Position numbers and translations under genes: made by a program. Positions 1 to 11,075 of a stretch of 64,000 nucleotides of DNA are shown in pieces. Below the pieces are notes generated by a model, which was not told where the DNA came from, did no database searches, and saw only the letters and a program-made list of their open reading frames with translations. Where the stretch lies: NCBI GenBank assembly GCA_963838495.1, contig CAWIRC010000002.1, positions 620,001 through 684,000 on the forward strand, in the 5' to 3' direction. Numbering within the stretch: the stretch's first letter is position 1; each line of letters starts with the position of its first letter. This DNA comes from JBEKIK01 sp963838495. Lineage in GTDB: Bacteria > Planctomycetota > Planctomycetia > Pirellulales > Thermoguttaceae.

Positions 1-1782
1 CATCCAACAAATCCGGCACGCGCGACTGGACTTTCGTGGTGGCGATGATTCGGAGCTTCGGATATCTTGCCTTGATGGCGTCGTAGAACTGCGCGAAACG
101 TGCATCGTAACTTCCGCTGCGGTCGAAGAAATCCTCGTTGCCGATTTCGACGTAGCGCAGGGGGAACGGCGCGGGATACCCGTCCTTCGCGCGCTGTGCG
201 CCCCATTTCGTATTTGCATCGCCAATGACATACTCGATTTCCTCCAACGCCTCCTGCACGTAGGGTTCCAGATTTGGGCCCGGCTCGGCGCACTGCCCAC
301 GCAAAGAATAACCCGCATAGACTCCCAGCACCGGCTCCATACGCAAATCTTCGCACCATTCCAAGAACTCCAGCAATCCGAAGCCGTCGGTGGACCAATA
401 GCCCCACGGACTGCGGTGTCCGGGCGCTCTGAAACGTCGCCGACTGTTTCCTTCCAGTTAAAACGTTCGGCGATGGTGTTGCCTTCCAGATAATTGCCGC
501 CGGGAAAACGCAAAAACTTCGGCCGCATGTCCGCCAGCAATTGCATGATGTCCGGACGTGTGCCGTTCGGTCGATTGTTGTACGTGGGCGGAAACAGTGA
601 GACGTTTTGGAAGTAAACCGCGCCTTGCTCTCCGGGCTGATCCGTTGAAATGACCAAACGGTTGTCCTTAGACGTGTCCACGTTTCCAGTGGTCAGCGTC
701 ACGTCGAATTTTTTCCACTCATCAGAAATATTGGGAACGACGGCGCTCGCCAAAACTTTTCCGCCATTTGTGCTTTCCAGGGAAACCGTCAGCGGGCCGG
801 AAAAATGTTCCCCGCGAGCATAAAACGAGGCGCGATAGGCCGTGTTCGGGCGGACTGGAATGCCCCAGTAGCCTCCGTTTGCGATCCCGACAGGCGAAGC
901 CTTCGACGCCTTGCTCGTGTCCATTTTCAAGCTCACGTTCAACGCGGCGTTAAGGGGCTGGTTCTTGTCAAGCGCGATGCTCGTGTCGCCGACCGCATTC
1001 CAGAAAACCGGACTCTGCGCATTTTCTTTGAACGTGCGATTGCGCATCAGTTCGGCGTAAAGTCCGCCTTCGTAGGAAAAATTGATTTCCTCGGTCATCA
1101 ACCCGTACAACGTGGGGCTGACTGTGCCCGTGACTTTGCCCGCGTCAATTTGCAGAACGGGCGTTGCAGGCGCGGAGGCGCCGATGCTCGATTCGGCCGT
1201 CGTTTGCGGAATTATTTCGATCGCGTTGATCTCCGGATTCTCGACCTGGCTCGTAAAAATAATGCGGAATTCTCCCTTGGTCACTTCCACCGGCACGGTT
1301 TCGATGTAAGCGCGATTAGGGCCGCCGGCCTTTTTCCAAATATCGAAATCCTTGAATTCATGTCCCTGTACATTGAAAGAAAACACTCGCTCGCCGGGAC
1401 CGGTAATCCCCTCGAACGTCTCCGCAAAGTAGAGTTTCGCAATATACTTGCCATTGGGCAGCTTGCAGGAAAAGGAATCCATCGAATAGTGCTCGCTTAG
1501 GAACAAGCCAGGATCCTTGGTGCCCGCGATCTTTGTTGACGGATCGCGATCAGTCGTTTCGCCTCCCTCGAAACCCTGCTCCGCCAACCAGACCTGGCCG
1601 CTCGAATCCGTAAACGGCGTGGACTGACCGGCCTTTATCCGCAGAGTCTTCGCGGCAGGCGCGGGAGATACCGCACTGGATTCGGTCGTTGTCTGTGCAG
1701 GTTGGGGCGGCTCGGCCTGTGCCAAAGCGAGTTGGCATAACAACAAAGGAAGTAAAGCGAAACGGTTTAAAACGGTCTTCAT
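1..1782 (-). CDS. Malectin-GH51 alpha-L-arabinofuranosidase, 3' part outside window, one frameshift
   Basis: Secreted glycoside hydrolase expected to release arabinose from plant or algal polysaccharide. The ATG at 1782 opens a signal peptide (MKTVLNRFALLPLLLCQLALA). A malectin-like carbohydrate-binding domain follows (YIAKLYFAETFEGITG), then the GH51 N-terminal region (GLMTEEINFSYEGGLYAEL). The catalytic barrel shows FLRFPGGNYLEGNTIAERF and YVEIGNEDFF, whose Glu after Asn is the GH51 acid/base residue. Around 419-421 the frame changes: SERPG and HRSPWGYWSTDG are joined only if one base is added. I read this as a missing base because both halves align well with the family. The C-terminus, with the nucleophile, lies beyond base 1. 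Family assignment is firm; exact substrate is inferred. Confidence 0.85.
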   Translation of the reverse strand, partial: MKTVLNRFALLPLLLCQLALAQAEPPQPAQTTTESSAVSPAPAAKTLRIKAGQSTPFTDSSGQVWLAEQGFEGGETTDRDPSTKIAGTKDPGLFLSEHYSMDSFSCKLPNGKYIAKLYFAETFEGITGPGERVFSFNVQGHEFKDFDIWKKAGGPNRAYIETVPVEVTKGEFRIIFTSQVENPEINAIEIIPQTTAESSIGASAPATPVLQIDAGKVTGTVSPTLYGLMTEEINFSYEGGLYAELMRNRTFKENAQSPVFWNAVGDTSIALDKNQPLNAALNVSLKMDTSKASKASPVGIANGGYWGIPVRPNTAYRASFYARGEHFSGPLTVSLESTNGGKVLASAVVPNISDEWKKFDVTLTTGNVDTSKDNRLVISTDQPGEQGAVYFQNVSLFPPTYNNRPNGTRPDIMQLLADMRPKFLRFPGGNYLEGNTIAERFNWKETVGDVSERPDTAVRGAIGPPTASDCWSSWNGAKICVWSRCWESMRVILCVGSAPSRAQIWNPTCRRRWRKSSMSLAMQIRNGAHSARRTGIPRRSPCATSKSATRISSTAAEVTMHVSRSSTTPSRQDIRSSESSPPRKSSRACRICWM

Positions 1783-2405
1783 GGCGGTACTCCTTTTTAT
1801 TTTTGGAACAAGAGAATTATTTTTGAAACATGAGCGGAGCGGGCTGGTAAAGAGTATATTGCCAAGTGAGCCATTCATGCGCCTTGCTCGCCTGTATCGG
1901 TACAGTCGGGTATCCAATGCTGTCCACGAACAATTCGGCCCGCTTACTGAAGCTGGTAATCTCCTTGATGTAAATCATCGTACGCAAGGCGACGTGGACC
2001 GCGGCGGCTGGAGCACCGCTGAACCTTTAATAAGCATCGGTCTTACTATAGACTATCCATTTTATGTCAGGCGGGTCTCTTTGGAAAGGATGTCGCGAAT
2101 AAAGTCTCGAAATGTTGGGCCGCCGCTATGTGAATCATACAATTCGTATTGGAGAGCGATACGAGAGGAAGAGGCGCCCAATATTGCCGAGGTCCAAGTT
2201 GGCTTTCCGCTATATTAACGCTACCTGTATTCCACCAATCTGGCGGACCCATGCACAACGATCAAAATTCGGTCGTTTAATAAGATTCTCACGTATTATT
2301 ACGAGTAGTCGAGATATAATAAACTTATATTGGTGCCAGCCGTTTTTTAAAAGATGCAGCAGGATCTACGAAAACTTGCTAATGCGTTTTGTTCAATGCC
2401 AATCA
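1783..2405. other. Spacer without recognisable gene
   Basis: AT-richer than its surroundings. Short overlapping frames exist on both strands, but none has a convincing ribosome binding site, domain or codon pattern. It separates the start of the GH51 gene from the 3' end of the CotH/lamin-tail gene, so the GH51 promoter probably lies here. Confidence 0.5.
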
Positions 2406-5400
2406 CTATTCCAGGATCGGAAGTATATTCTCCTCCTCTGACAGAATAGTATCGACTGCCTTATGTAACTGTTTGTATTGTTTTCCAAGTTCGGTATGTC
2501 GAATTATGTCAAAACATGCTTCGATATCATTCTGATTTGGATTATGCATTATCGTTTGCAAAGCTGCGTAGTGGGCTGGCCGGTTAATTGCAGCCGGTGA
2601 ATATGAGTTTTTTTGGATTAAGGCCGTGCGCAAAGGCAATTCATCGTGGAATGAAGCGAAGTCCATGGTTTTTGCTTCTTTTATCCACATCCCAGACAAG
2701 GAATTATCCCAAGGGTTTTCTACGGTCCCGGGCAATGCGATAAAGTTGGCCCAAGAATAAACAGGCGATTGCGGCAGGTCGTGTTTTATAACGACGTCAA
2801 TCTGTCGAGATGGAATGGAATCCACTCTAAGTAAGGCTGAAGGCGCCACGGCAAGGTGCATTATAGGCGCGGCTGTGGCTTCGACGGTCGCACTAGCGGC
2901 AGTATCTGCAAACTCACATGCAGCCGCTGAATTGCTGGACGCCGAAATCGACGTTACAGTCGTCGTCTCAGTCAATTCTGTAATTGACCCTGCATTTAGC
3001 GTTGCGGTCGTTGTTTCCATCAGTGCAGTAGTCGGTGCTGCAAGAGCTGCGGTATCGGCTGACGATGGCGTCGCGACAGTTTCAGTGTTGGTCGAAGAAA
3101 CCTCCGAATCCAAATTGGCGGTCGCCTCTTGTGCGGCTGAGGTGCCGGGTATTGTTTGCGTATTGGCAGAAGGAACAATTGCGGCCGTTGGGAGTTCCTC
3201 TATATCGCCAGCGGCTTGCGGCCCCCCGGGCAGTGGGGCTATGGTCAGCGTAGCGCCCGCTTTGAGGGTCAATGTGCCGGTGCTGACCGAGGTCGCCGTA
3301 AGTTGACCGCCATTAATCGTTACGTTCGGCGCACTTATAGCCCCGGTGGTGGCCTGCTGCCGGTGGTCTTCTGCAAGCCGCCCGGTCCCACGATATTAGC
3401 GCTGACTGCGCCGCTTTCAATATTGTATGAATCGGCATAAAGCGTGCCATTGATGACACTGCCGCTCTCAAGCAGTAGATCGCCGATGGTGTCTGTCTTG
3501 CCGTTCAAGTCCAACGTGCCATCGTCGATTGTGACATTTGTCCCGGCCGAGATGGCGTTGTCCTGCTTGATTTTCAACGTTGCATTGTCGTTAATGAGCA
3601 GGCTGTCGCCGTCACCCAAAAGGAAGCTGAAGAAGGTGGCGTTGCTGTAAGCAATGCGGGCTGAGCCGGCAAGGGCAATTTCTGCGGAGGACAACACGGC
3701 GCTGTCGCTGCTTGATGATCCAATAATGACAAGTGAATTTCCGTTGCCGCCGCCGGGATTGCCGCCCTCAAAGTTCACGCCGCCGGCCGGGATCGGATTG
3801 CCGTTGCTGAAATCTATGGTCAGCACGTCGTCGATGTTGTCGCGGCCGATAATGTTGACGCTCGTAATGCCCGCCGGAACGCAGGGCGGCACCACATTGG
3901 TCGTCGTACCGCTTTGATAGAGGTGCAGAAGGCCGTCGCTGGAATCTATTTTCAATGTCAGGCCCGACCCGCTCCAGTCTCCGGCAAAGGCGATCATCAT
4001 GGCTGAGCCTGGCGCGGCGCGGCGCCGATCCAGCTTGCGGAGTCATCGCCCCAGGAGTCGGTAGTAAGCCGCTGCAAGGAACTGCCGCCGCCGTCGGCCG
4101 CGGTGGGCCAGGGCGACGCGTCGTCGTAATCGATCTCGTCTTCCAGCACGCCGCCGGCATTGAGAAGATCGACGGTGTCGCCCTCGTTGGCCAGGTGGCC
4201 GCTAAATCCGCCCACCAGCGTCAGGGACGAGCCGATGCCGTATTTAGTCTTGAAACTCGCCAGCTTGCTGTCGTTAAGCGGATCGGTGGGATTAAAGGGC
4301 AGGACCAAAAGCGTAGACTTGGCGGCAATGCTCGTACCCGAGGCGAATGTGAAATCCACTCCGCCGTCGAGCTTCCAATTCAACAGGTCCACGGCCGCGG
4401 CGGTGGGATTGAAGATTTCGACGTACTCGTAATCGTCGGCGTTCTGGCCGGCGCTGATATTGGGATTGTACATCACTTCGGTGATCAGCAGCGGCCCGAT
4501 CCGAGGTCCATTGCCGCCGCTGTCGTTGGCCTGGCCGAAAGTGCGGTTGAGCAACGGATACAACACGCCCGTGCCATTCGGCCAGCGCCCGAACGGTTCG
4601 CCGTTTATGGCCGCCCAGAACTCGGCGTGATCGGCAAAAGCAAGCAATTTGCCGCTGGTATCGGCTTCGAGCAGCCATACGTCGCCGGCCGTGGAGGAAA
4701 GGCTGAAATACGAGCCGAACTGCTCCTCGGTCACAACGAGATATTGGTGCTGCGCAAGCACGGTGCCGTCGGCGATGCGATACTTCTTGTAGTCGTCGCT
4801 TGTGTTGCTTATATACCAGCCGCTTATGTTTACGGCCGTATCAGTGGGATTGTAAAGTTCGATGGCCTGTGAAAGCGGGCTGTCGGCATGGCTGAGAACT
4901 TCGTTGACTATCACGCTCGTGATCGGTCCAGTGCCGGCTCGCCCCGGCGATCCGCCGTATTCGCTGCTGGAACGCCAGTTGTCGGGATCGTTGTAATTGC
5001 CGGCTGTGTCGATAGCTTCCAGCGAACTTCCCTTGCCGTCGGCCCGGCCCGGCCATGGCCCGCTGTCGCCGTAGGTGAATTCCTGGATTACGCCGGAGGC
5101 ATTCTCCAGACGAACCAGCTCTCCACTGTTATCGAACTTGCCGGAGTAAGTGCCGGCGATGTTGTAGCCGGTTCCGTAGCGGAAGGCGAAGGCGGCAGCG
5201 TCCTTGACGACCAATATGCGTTGGCCCGGCGTCAAAGTAGTCGCTGCCGAAGGTGAAGGTCACGCCCTGAGTGAACTTTACCCCGGAAAGCTGTAAGTCC
5301 GTGCTGCCGGTATTAGCCAATTCGACGTATTCGAAACTATTGTTGTCGGTATAACCCGCCGCGATTTCGGCCGCCGTGGGGTCGGGCGGATTGTACATGA

Positions 5401-8400
5401 TCTCGGTAATCCGCAAATAATTCTGCAAGGCGCCCACCGGCGCGGCCGCGACCAACTGTACTGGATCGGACCAGTGGCTCCAGCGCCCGGCGGCGTCCTT
5501 GAAGCGGACACGCACGCGATACGTTGCCCCGACCTGCAAATAGTTGCCGGGAACGCTGACGGGGCTGGTGGAGACGGGCATTTCGCCGCTTTCCCAGAGC
5601 GCGGTTGATTTCATAGTCCCGTGGCTTGCTGGGATCGTAACTTGGGCTGCTGGTATCGGTGACCTTGGCGATCCGCCATTCCATGGCCGCCGCTGCCGAG
5701 CCCACCGGACTGGAATATGCCGAAGCGGTAAAAGAAAGCTGGTCAAGATGGATAACCCGACGGACCCACGTAAGTCGCCGTGGGTTTGACCGGGGATTTG
5801 TGCGTTGTCGGTTAGTATGGTGCTGTCGATCCAAGCCCCGCGTGAGCTGACGTAATTTTTCATCAACTGGATCATGCCCGCGAAATTGTTCGAAGGCAAG
5901 TCGCCCGCTCCGCCGGAGTAATACAGCCCCACGCCGGCCTTGCTTGAATTGACATAGGACGAAGTCATAATCGGATTGTAGTCCCACATGGCGCAATCGG
6001 CGTCGACATAAGAGAGCTGGCCCGCAGTATAGATGAAAGAGGCCATTTCGTCGATCAACATCCCGGTCTGCTCGGGATTGTAAAGCAGGTCGCGGATTTC
6101 GCGCATGCGATTGCGGTAATCCTGATTGAAAGTGGTGCGCGAGGCGGCAAGCACCCGGCTTTTAAACGGTTCATTGCCGTCGCCGTACATGTTATTGGCC
6201 CAGGTAAGGTCCAAATCCCAGGGTATGACCTCCCATTGGTTTGTGTCGGGATTATGGTAATAGAAGTAGTTTTTGCCGCTGCCGATGTCGTATTGGTGAA
6301 TGGCTTCCACGATCGAGCGGTAGCTGTAGTACTCGCCGAGGTCGAGGTTTGTGCTCCACCATTGATCGGTGGGCGTGGTGGTATTATAAGTGTTTAGGAA
6401 GCTGGCCAGGTCCGATCCGTCGCTGACTTGTGTAGGCCCCTGGTTGTTGGACGTGCCGGTGCCGCCTTCCATTTTGTAGAAGTTGCCGTCGGGCAGGCCG
6501 TGCTCGTCGAGGAAGTTCCCGTCGGGCTGTTCCACCATCAGGTACATTCCCTGGAAATCGGTGCTGTACTGATTTGCCCCGCTTTCGCTGGCGATTTCCA
6601 CGATGCGGAGTTGCACGAAACTCGTGTTTTCGGCCGGGACGCCGGCGAGATTGAAAAGCTCGAATCCCACCGATTCGAACAAGCCTTGCTCGCCGCGGTG
6701 CCAATAATCGCCCTGCTGGATGATGGCGCTTAAGTTCAGCTTTTTCCAGGTCACGCCGTAAGGTTGGCCGTAATTATCAAGGGCTTGAAACTCGTGTCCG
6801 CGGTTGAAATCGAACTTCCACATGTTTTTGCCCATGGCATAACGCCATACTCCGCCGCGGGCGCGATAGGAAATATCGTCGTAGATCACGCCGTTATAAA
6901 TAAGCGTGCCGTACCACAGATAATCATTGCCCGTATAAGCCGCCGTCGTGGAGTTGGGAATATGTTGAGAGTCGTCATGTGCGGTTTTCGTGGTAAGCAG
7001 TTGCAAGGCCGGGAGATTATCCAACAACGTGGAAGGATAAGTTACATTTGCGGTAACGCCCGGCTGCGATGGCCGCGGTCCAATCCGGTATCCCGTTATA
7101 TACGTAATAAGCGAAATTGGGCTGCGGGTCGTCGGCATAAGGGACTGTAATCGAAGCCCCAAGCGAATCCGTGGCAGAAATGCGGTAGCGGACCAGGAGG
7201 CGGTTAGTTTGCAACGAGCCTGCCAAAACCGCCGTGTACACGCCGTCGCCAGCGGTAACGTCGCCATTGGTGCCGTCGTCGTACATGCTCACGGAGGTCC
7301 AATTAGTGGTATAGCGGGCGTCGTTGATGGCGATGTAATCGCCCGCAGCGACCAACTGGTATTTAAGCTGAACGCTTGCCACGCCGTCGGGATCGGTAAT
7401 TTTGGCGGTGACGGCGACGTTTTGTCCGGCCACGGGCTGATGGGGTGAATTGTCCACCTGGCGGATTTGCGGCGGGGCATTGGCGGCGTATACCGTGTTT
7501 ATAGCTCCTGGCGACGGTCCGCCGCGGGCGCCATAAATGGCGGTTAACTGGCAGTCGAAAAATGCGTCGCTGCTGCTGGACTTGGAAGAGTTCAGCAGTT
7601 GCACCGCGATGACATTGCCGGTGGAATTAAGCAAGCTATTGATATTGGTAATTGTAAATGGGACGAGTTCGTCGCACTCGATGGCCGAGGAAGCCGTGGC
7701 CGTGTACGCCAGATTTTCTCCGGAAACATTGGCGTAGGCCACGCGCTGACCGTTGATCCATACATTGATGCCGTCGTCATACCGTGTTTCCAGCAGCAGC
7801 GAAGTGAGCGTGGAAAGGTTCGGCACGTCGAATGTCTTGCGGAAGTACAGCGAAGTATAATTGCCGTTCATGTCGCTGAGCGATGTTTTGATCCATCCCT
7901 GTTCGTCAACGTCGCTGCTGTAACCGACGGCTCCTTGACCGGTTAGCCATGAGCTATTTTCGGTAAATCCTATTTGCCGCCATTGACCGGAGGTGTATGG
8001 CGTCGACGGTTCGGTCGTGCCTTTGAAATACTTCCATTGCGAGTTCAGAGCAAAGATCTGCTGCCGAGTCTCGGCTATGGCTTGCGAAGAACGCCAACTC
8101 CCGCCAAGATTGTTGTCCAACGAAGGATTGATCAGTTCCATGGAGTTGCCCGGACTGTCGCCCACTGTGGGCCAGGGGAATCCCAGACCGTAGGTAACTT
8201 CGTCCTGGACCGCTCCGGAGGAATCGCAAAGCGTTACGGTTTCGCCCTCGTTGCTCAATTTGCCGGAGAAGGGCCCCAGCGAGGAGACGCCGTACTTGTT
8301 GTACACGCTAGTCGGATTTTCCGAGACCACAAGGTAATGGTTGGCTTGTAATTGGGTGCCGCTGGGAAAGGTATAATCCACGCCCTTGGTAAAGCTCCAA

Positions 8401-8666
8401 CCCGATAGATTCACCGTTGAAGCGCCGGCGTTGTACAACTCGATGTACTCGACCGGCTCGGTTTTGACGTCCGGATCGACATTGAGTTCATTAATTACTA
8501 TCGGACCGTTGCTGAGCATCCAGCGATGTTCGAGGGTTTCGATATTCAGCCGAATATGCTCTGAATGGCGGCCGTTGCGGCTGCGGGAGGAAAGCGGCGA
8601 TTTCCTTTTCCGCCGGAAAGATGCCCCCGATTTCAACCCTTGGTGTTTCCTGAAATAACGAAACAT
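2406..8666 (-). CDS. Giant CotH-kinase / lamin-tail-domain surface protein with planctomycete export motif, about six frame breaks
   Basis: The ATG at 8666 has a strong GGAGG six bases upstream. A basic N-terminus leads to ETLEHRWMLS, the planctomycete extracellular motif (Planc_extracel type). Domain order: lamin-tail domain 1 (about residues 50-190), a region with jelly-roll and Ig-like character, a CotH-kinase domain (GNDYLWYGTLIYNGV, then VIPWDLDLTWANNMYGDGNE), a Fn3-like segment, three more lamin-tail domains (LRITEIMYNPP, SVIVNEVLSH, PLLITEVMYNPN), an autotransporter-like beta-repeat segment, a Thr/Ala/Ser-rich linker and a unique C-terminal block. The frame changes near 7065, 5775, 5600, 5235, 4015 and 3350, while homology continues through each break. 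The gene is therefore one unit of about 2,090 codons, either heavily mis-sequenced or a decaying pseudogene. CotH-type kinases in spores phosphorylate coat proteins; the role here is unknown. Confidence 0.8.
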
Positions 8667-9414
8667 GATTACCTCCGTGGATGCAGTGCACTGCGGCAAA
8701 GGAGGGGCGTTATGTGTATGACTGCGCTTATAATCATCTAATCTTTTGTTTGCCCTCGCGGACAAGTTTTTTCTTATCTGCCGGCTATGCTCGATTGATC
8801 GATCTAATCATGTTAATAAAAATAATACATAATTGCAACTTTTTTTTGTTTTAAATCATTTCCAATAATAGTCCTACTGGGGCTTAACCGGCGCTTTCTA
8901 ATCAACTATGAGACCCTTGAACTCATGCACCAAAGGGGAAAATGCCGTAAGCAGAATTATGGTTCTCCTTTGCGGCATGTTTTGCACCCGCCTAAAGCAG
9001 CTTACTTGCCCGTCCCGCAAAATGCGGAATGTAAGGGCAATCGCGCAACTAAATTCCTTTGCCTTCACCCATGGACAGGTCTTTAGAGCTGGATTCGGCA
9101 GGGAAATAAACAGCCCGCGTAGATTGACATTAAAATAGTATATAGTTAAACTGATAGGCATGCATTGCCCGGCGATTTTCGGACGAAGGCATTTTGGGAA
9201 ATGCCCTGATAGAAAAACTGAGATGCCGACTTGTTTGCTATTAAGAGGCAGCGTTTTTTCCGGCGATTGACTTCTAGTTCTTCCAATGGCCTTTGACCGC
9301 CCTTGGATATCTTCTTTTCGCCAATCCCATACTATCGCCCATAAAGCGATTTTGCCGATACAGCGTTTTTCTGATATGTGATTTTTTTACATCTTATGTA
9401 AAGGAGCGAGATCC
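8667..9414. other. Divergent promoter spacer, no gene seen
   Basis: About 750 AT-rich bases between two divergent lamin-tail genes, with T-runs near 8840. No frame longer than about 90 codons has domain similarity. Promoters for both genes must lie here, but I cannot assign boxes with confidence. Confidence 0.5.
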
Positions 9415-10062
9415 ATGAAACGAATCTTTTTTTCAACGTGCGTCATATTGTTTATCGCGTCCGCCGCCCAAGCGCAGATGCGAATCACCGAGTGGATGTA
9501 TAAACCTGGCGCGGGGCCGGCCGAATATATCGAATTCACAAACGTCGGCACTACAGACGTCAATATGGCTGGATGGTCTGAGGACGACAGCCATCAGGTC
9601 AGCGGTACGCATTCCTTAAGCGCTTTCGGCACCGTGCAGCCGGGTGAAAGCGCGATCGCCTGCGATGGCAATGACGCCGCGGGATTCCGGTCGTATTGGG
9701 GTTTGTCTTCAACGGTCAAGGTGGTCACTTATGGCGGTTCTGACAATCTTGGCAACGGCGATGAGATCAATCTTTATGACAACCTCGGCACACTGATTGA
9801 CCGACTGACATATGGCACCACGCCTTCAACTTCTGGTGTGAGCGCAAACATCCCATGGGAGTATTTAGGCCTGAACCAATCCGTAAACGCCGTCCTTTCG
9901 TCTCCCGCAGACGTTTATGGATCTTATAAGGCCGGCGGAACCGGCGATATCGGCAATCCGGGCATATATACCCCGTATAATGTGCCCGAGCCGGCGACAA
10001 TCCTGGCTTTACTCACCGGCATGCTTATGGCAGGAATCTTAACGCGATTCCGCCGCAAATAA
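9415..10062 (+). CDS. Small lamin-tail-domain protein with PEP-CTERM sorting signal
   Basis: 215 residues. Start chosen at the ATG preceded by AAAGGAGCGAG. Residues 1-20 are a cleavable signal peptide ending AQA. Residues 21-180 form one lamin-tail domain: it opens MRITEWMYKPGAGPAEYIEF and has the family's NVDMAGWS-like turn. The C-terminus is a complete PEP-CTERM tripartite signal: VPEPAT, a hydrophobic helix (ILALLTGMLMAGIL) and the basic tail TRFRRK. Such tails are processed by exosortase, which is not encoded in this window. The gene is divergent from the giant lamin-tail protein and shares its core domain, so the pair may act on the same surface layer (inference). Confidence 0.9.
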   Translation: MKRIFFSTCVILFIASAAQAQMRITEWMYKPGAGPAEYIEFTNVGTTDVNMAGWSEDDSHQVSGTHSLSAFGTVQPGESAIACDGNDAAGFRSYWGLSSTVKVVTYGGSDNLGNGDEINLYDNLGTLIDRLTYGTTPSTSGVSANIPWEYLGLNQSVNAVLSSPADVYGSYKAGGTGDIGNPGIYTPYNVPEPATILALLTGMLMAGILTRFRRK

Positions 10063-10266
10063 GCAACTTGTGTTTAATTAAAAGGTTGGCGTCCTGTTGG
10101 CTTGTAGTAACAATAAGATGGGATCGAGGTTGCCGAGATTTTGCATCCCTGCGGCCTCTTTTTTCCTGAATCCGGTAGTCTACCGGTTTTTCGCGTGTTA
10201 AACGAGCCGCACTGCCGACCGCCGGCGGGTAATATAGGTGACAATTCGGCAAGGATTTAGCAAAAG

Positions 10267-10338
10267 TGGCGGGAACAGGATTTGAACTTGCGACCTCGAT
10301 GTTATAAAGTTGCATCTGCTCGCCTTCCAAACTATCTG
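10267..10338 (-). pseudogene. tRNA 3'-half-like remnant
   Basis: Read on the minus strand, the stretch contains GGTCGCAAGTTCAAATC followed by CTGTTCCCGCCA, matching a T-arm with its TTCAAAT loop and a 3' acceptor strand. The T-stem has a mismatch. I cannot build a clean seven-base anticodon loop or a complementary 5' acceptor GGCGGGA upstream. It is best read as a leftover tRNA end, as left by integration at a tRNA gene, not a working tRNA. Confidence 0.4.
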
Positions 10339-10540
10339 TAAGCCATAACATAAATAAACTTTATACCAAAACAAGGCCAATTATAAGCCTTTGCACACAC
10401 CGTGTTTTGCGAAGAAAACGGGTAGTATTTTGGGCAGAGGGGTAGTCGGGGGTAGGTCAGGCGTGCACCCGGCAACACGTGATTCGCTGTCAAATGTCTC
10501 CGCCACGGCTAAGGCTACAGGGTGGCAGCCGCTATAGCGC

Positions 10541-10671
10541 TTCTCGGATAAGTGTAGCGTGTTGGGTGGCATGCCCACGCTGGTCGTGGGCATGTTTTCC
10601 CGAGAATTTCACCGCATGGCCACGCAAGCGTGGCCATGGCACCCGCTACGCTAAAGTTGGATGCGCTCTAG
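10541..10671. repeat. MITE-like double-hairpin repeat, copy A
   Basis: Contains two hairpins, GCCCACGCTGGTCGTGGGC and GGCCACGCAAGCGTGGCC, separated by a short AT-richer spacer and bounded by GGGTGGCATG and CATGGCACCC. Outside these are longer inverted ends with GTGTAGCG on the left and CGCTAAAG..GATGCGCTCTAG on the right. Related copies occur at 37855, 39951 and 63788. Confidence 0.75.
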
Positions 10672-10945
10672 TCATATGCAATTCCTTGGTTCGCGCGTGG
10701 TTAGAGAGGCCGGCTCAACGATGCTCCAGTTTCCAATACCTCTTCATTTTTCTGCTGCGTATAATCAGTCAATAACCTCAATGGAGCGGGCAAGCGCCCA
10801 GTGTCAAGAATCTTCGATCGATTGGGCCCTACTGGCACATCTGGTCCCGGCGAGCTCCCTTCGGTCCCATAATCCTTCGAGGCGCCGTTTGTCGGAACCG
10901 CCAAATCCGTTCCGTAAAAGGGGTCCTTTGATGGCGTGTCCGAGA

Positions 10946-11068
10946 TTAGGTATGAGTTGATGTGACAGGTAACGTGCCGGTCACCGCTCCTGCGAAGCCG
11001 TAGGTGGTAGCAGAATCGGGTGCATTGGCTTGTTCTGGCAGAAGTTGTCCGAACATCTCGATGTCCAT
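10946..11068 (-). CDS. Possible 40-residue small ORF
   Basis: Begins MDIEMFGQLLPEQ and is preceded by TAAGGAGTGC, an excellent Shine-Dalgarno sequence that overlaps the stop region of the upstream GNAT-YoaP gene. That coupling is the only real support. Residues 19-40 are small and Thr/Gly-rich, with no recognised domain. Another frame stays open further downstream to about 10701, so this could be the N-terminus of a frameshifted longer protein. Not recognised; low certainty. Confidence 0.35.
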   Translation of the reverse strand: MDIEMFGQLLPEQANAPDSATTYGFAGAVTGTLPVTSTHT

Positions 11069-11075
11069 GCACTCC

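Noticed and set aside
1781..2441. Plus-strand ORFs upstream of the GH51 gene
   Set aside because: No coding pattern, no domain; they overlap each other and the GH51 promoter region.
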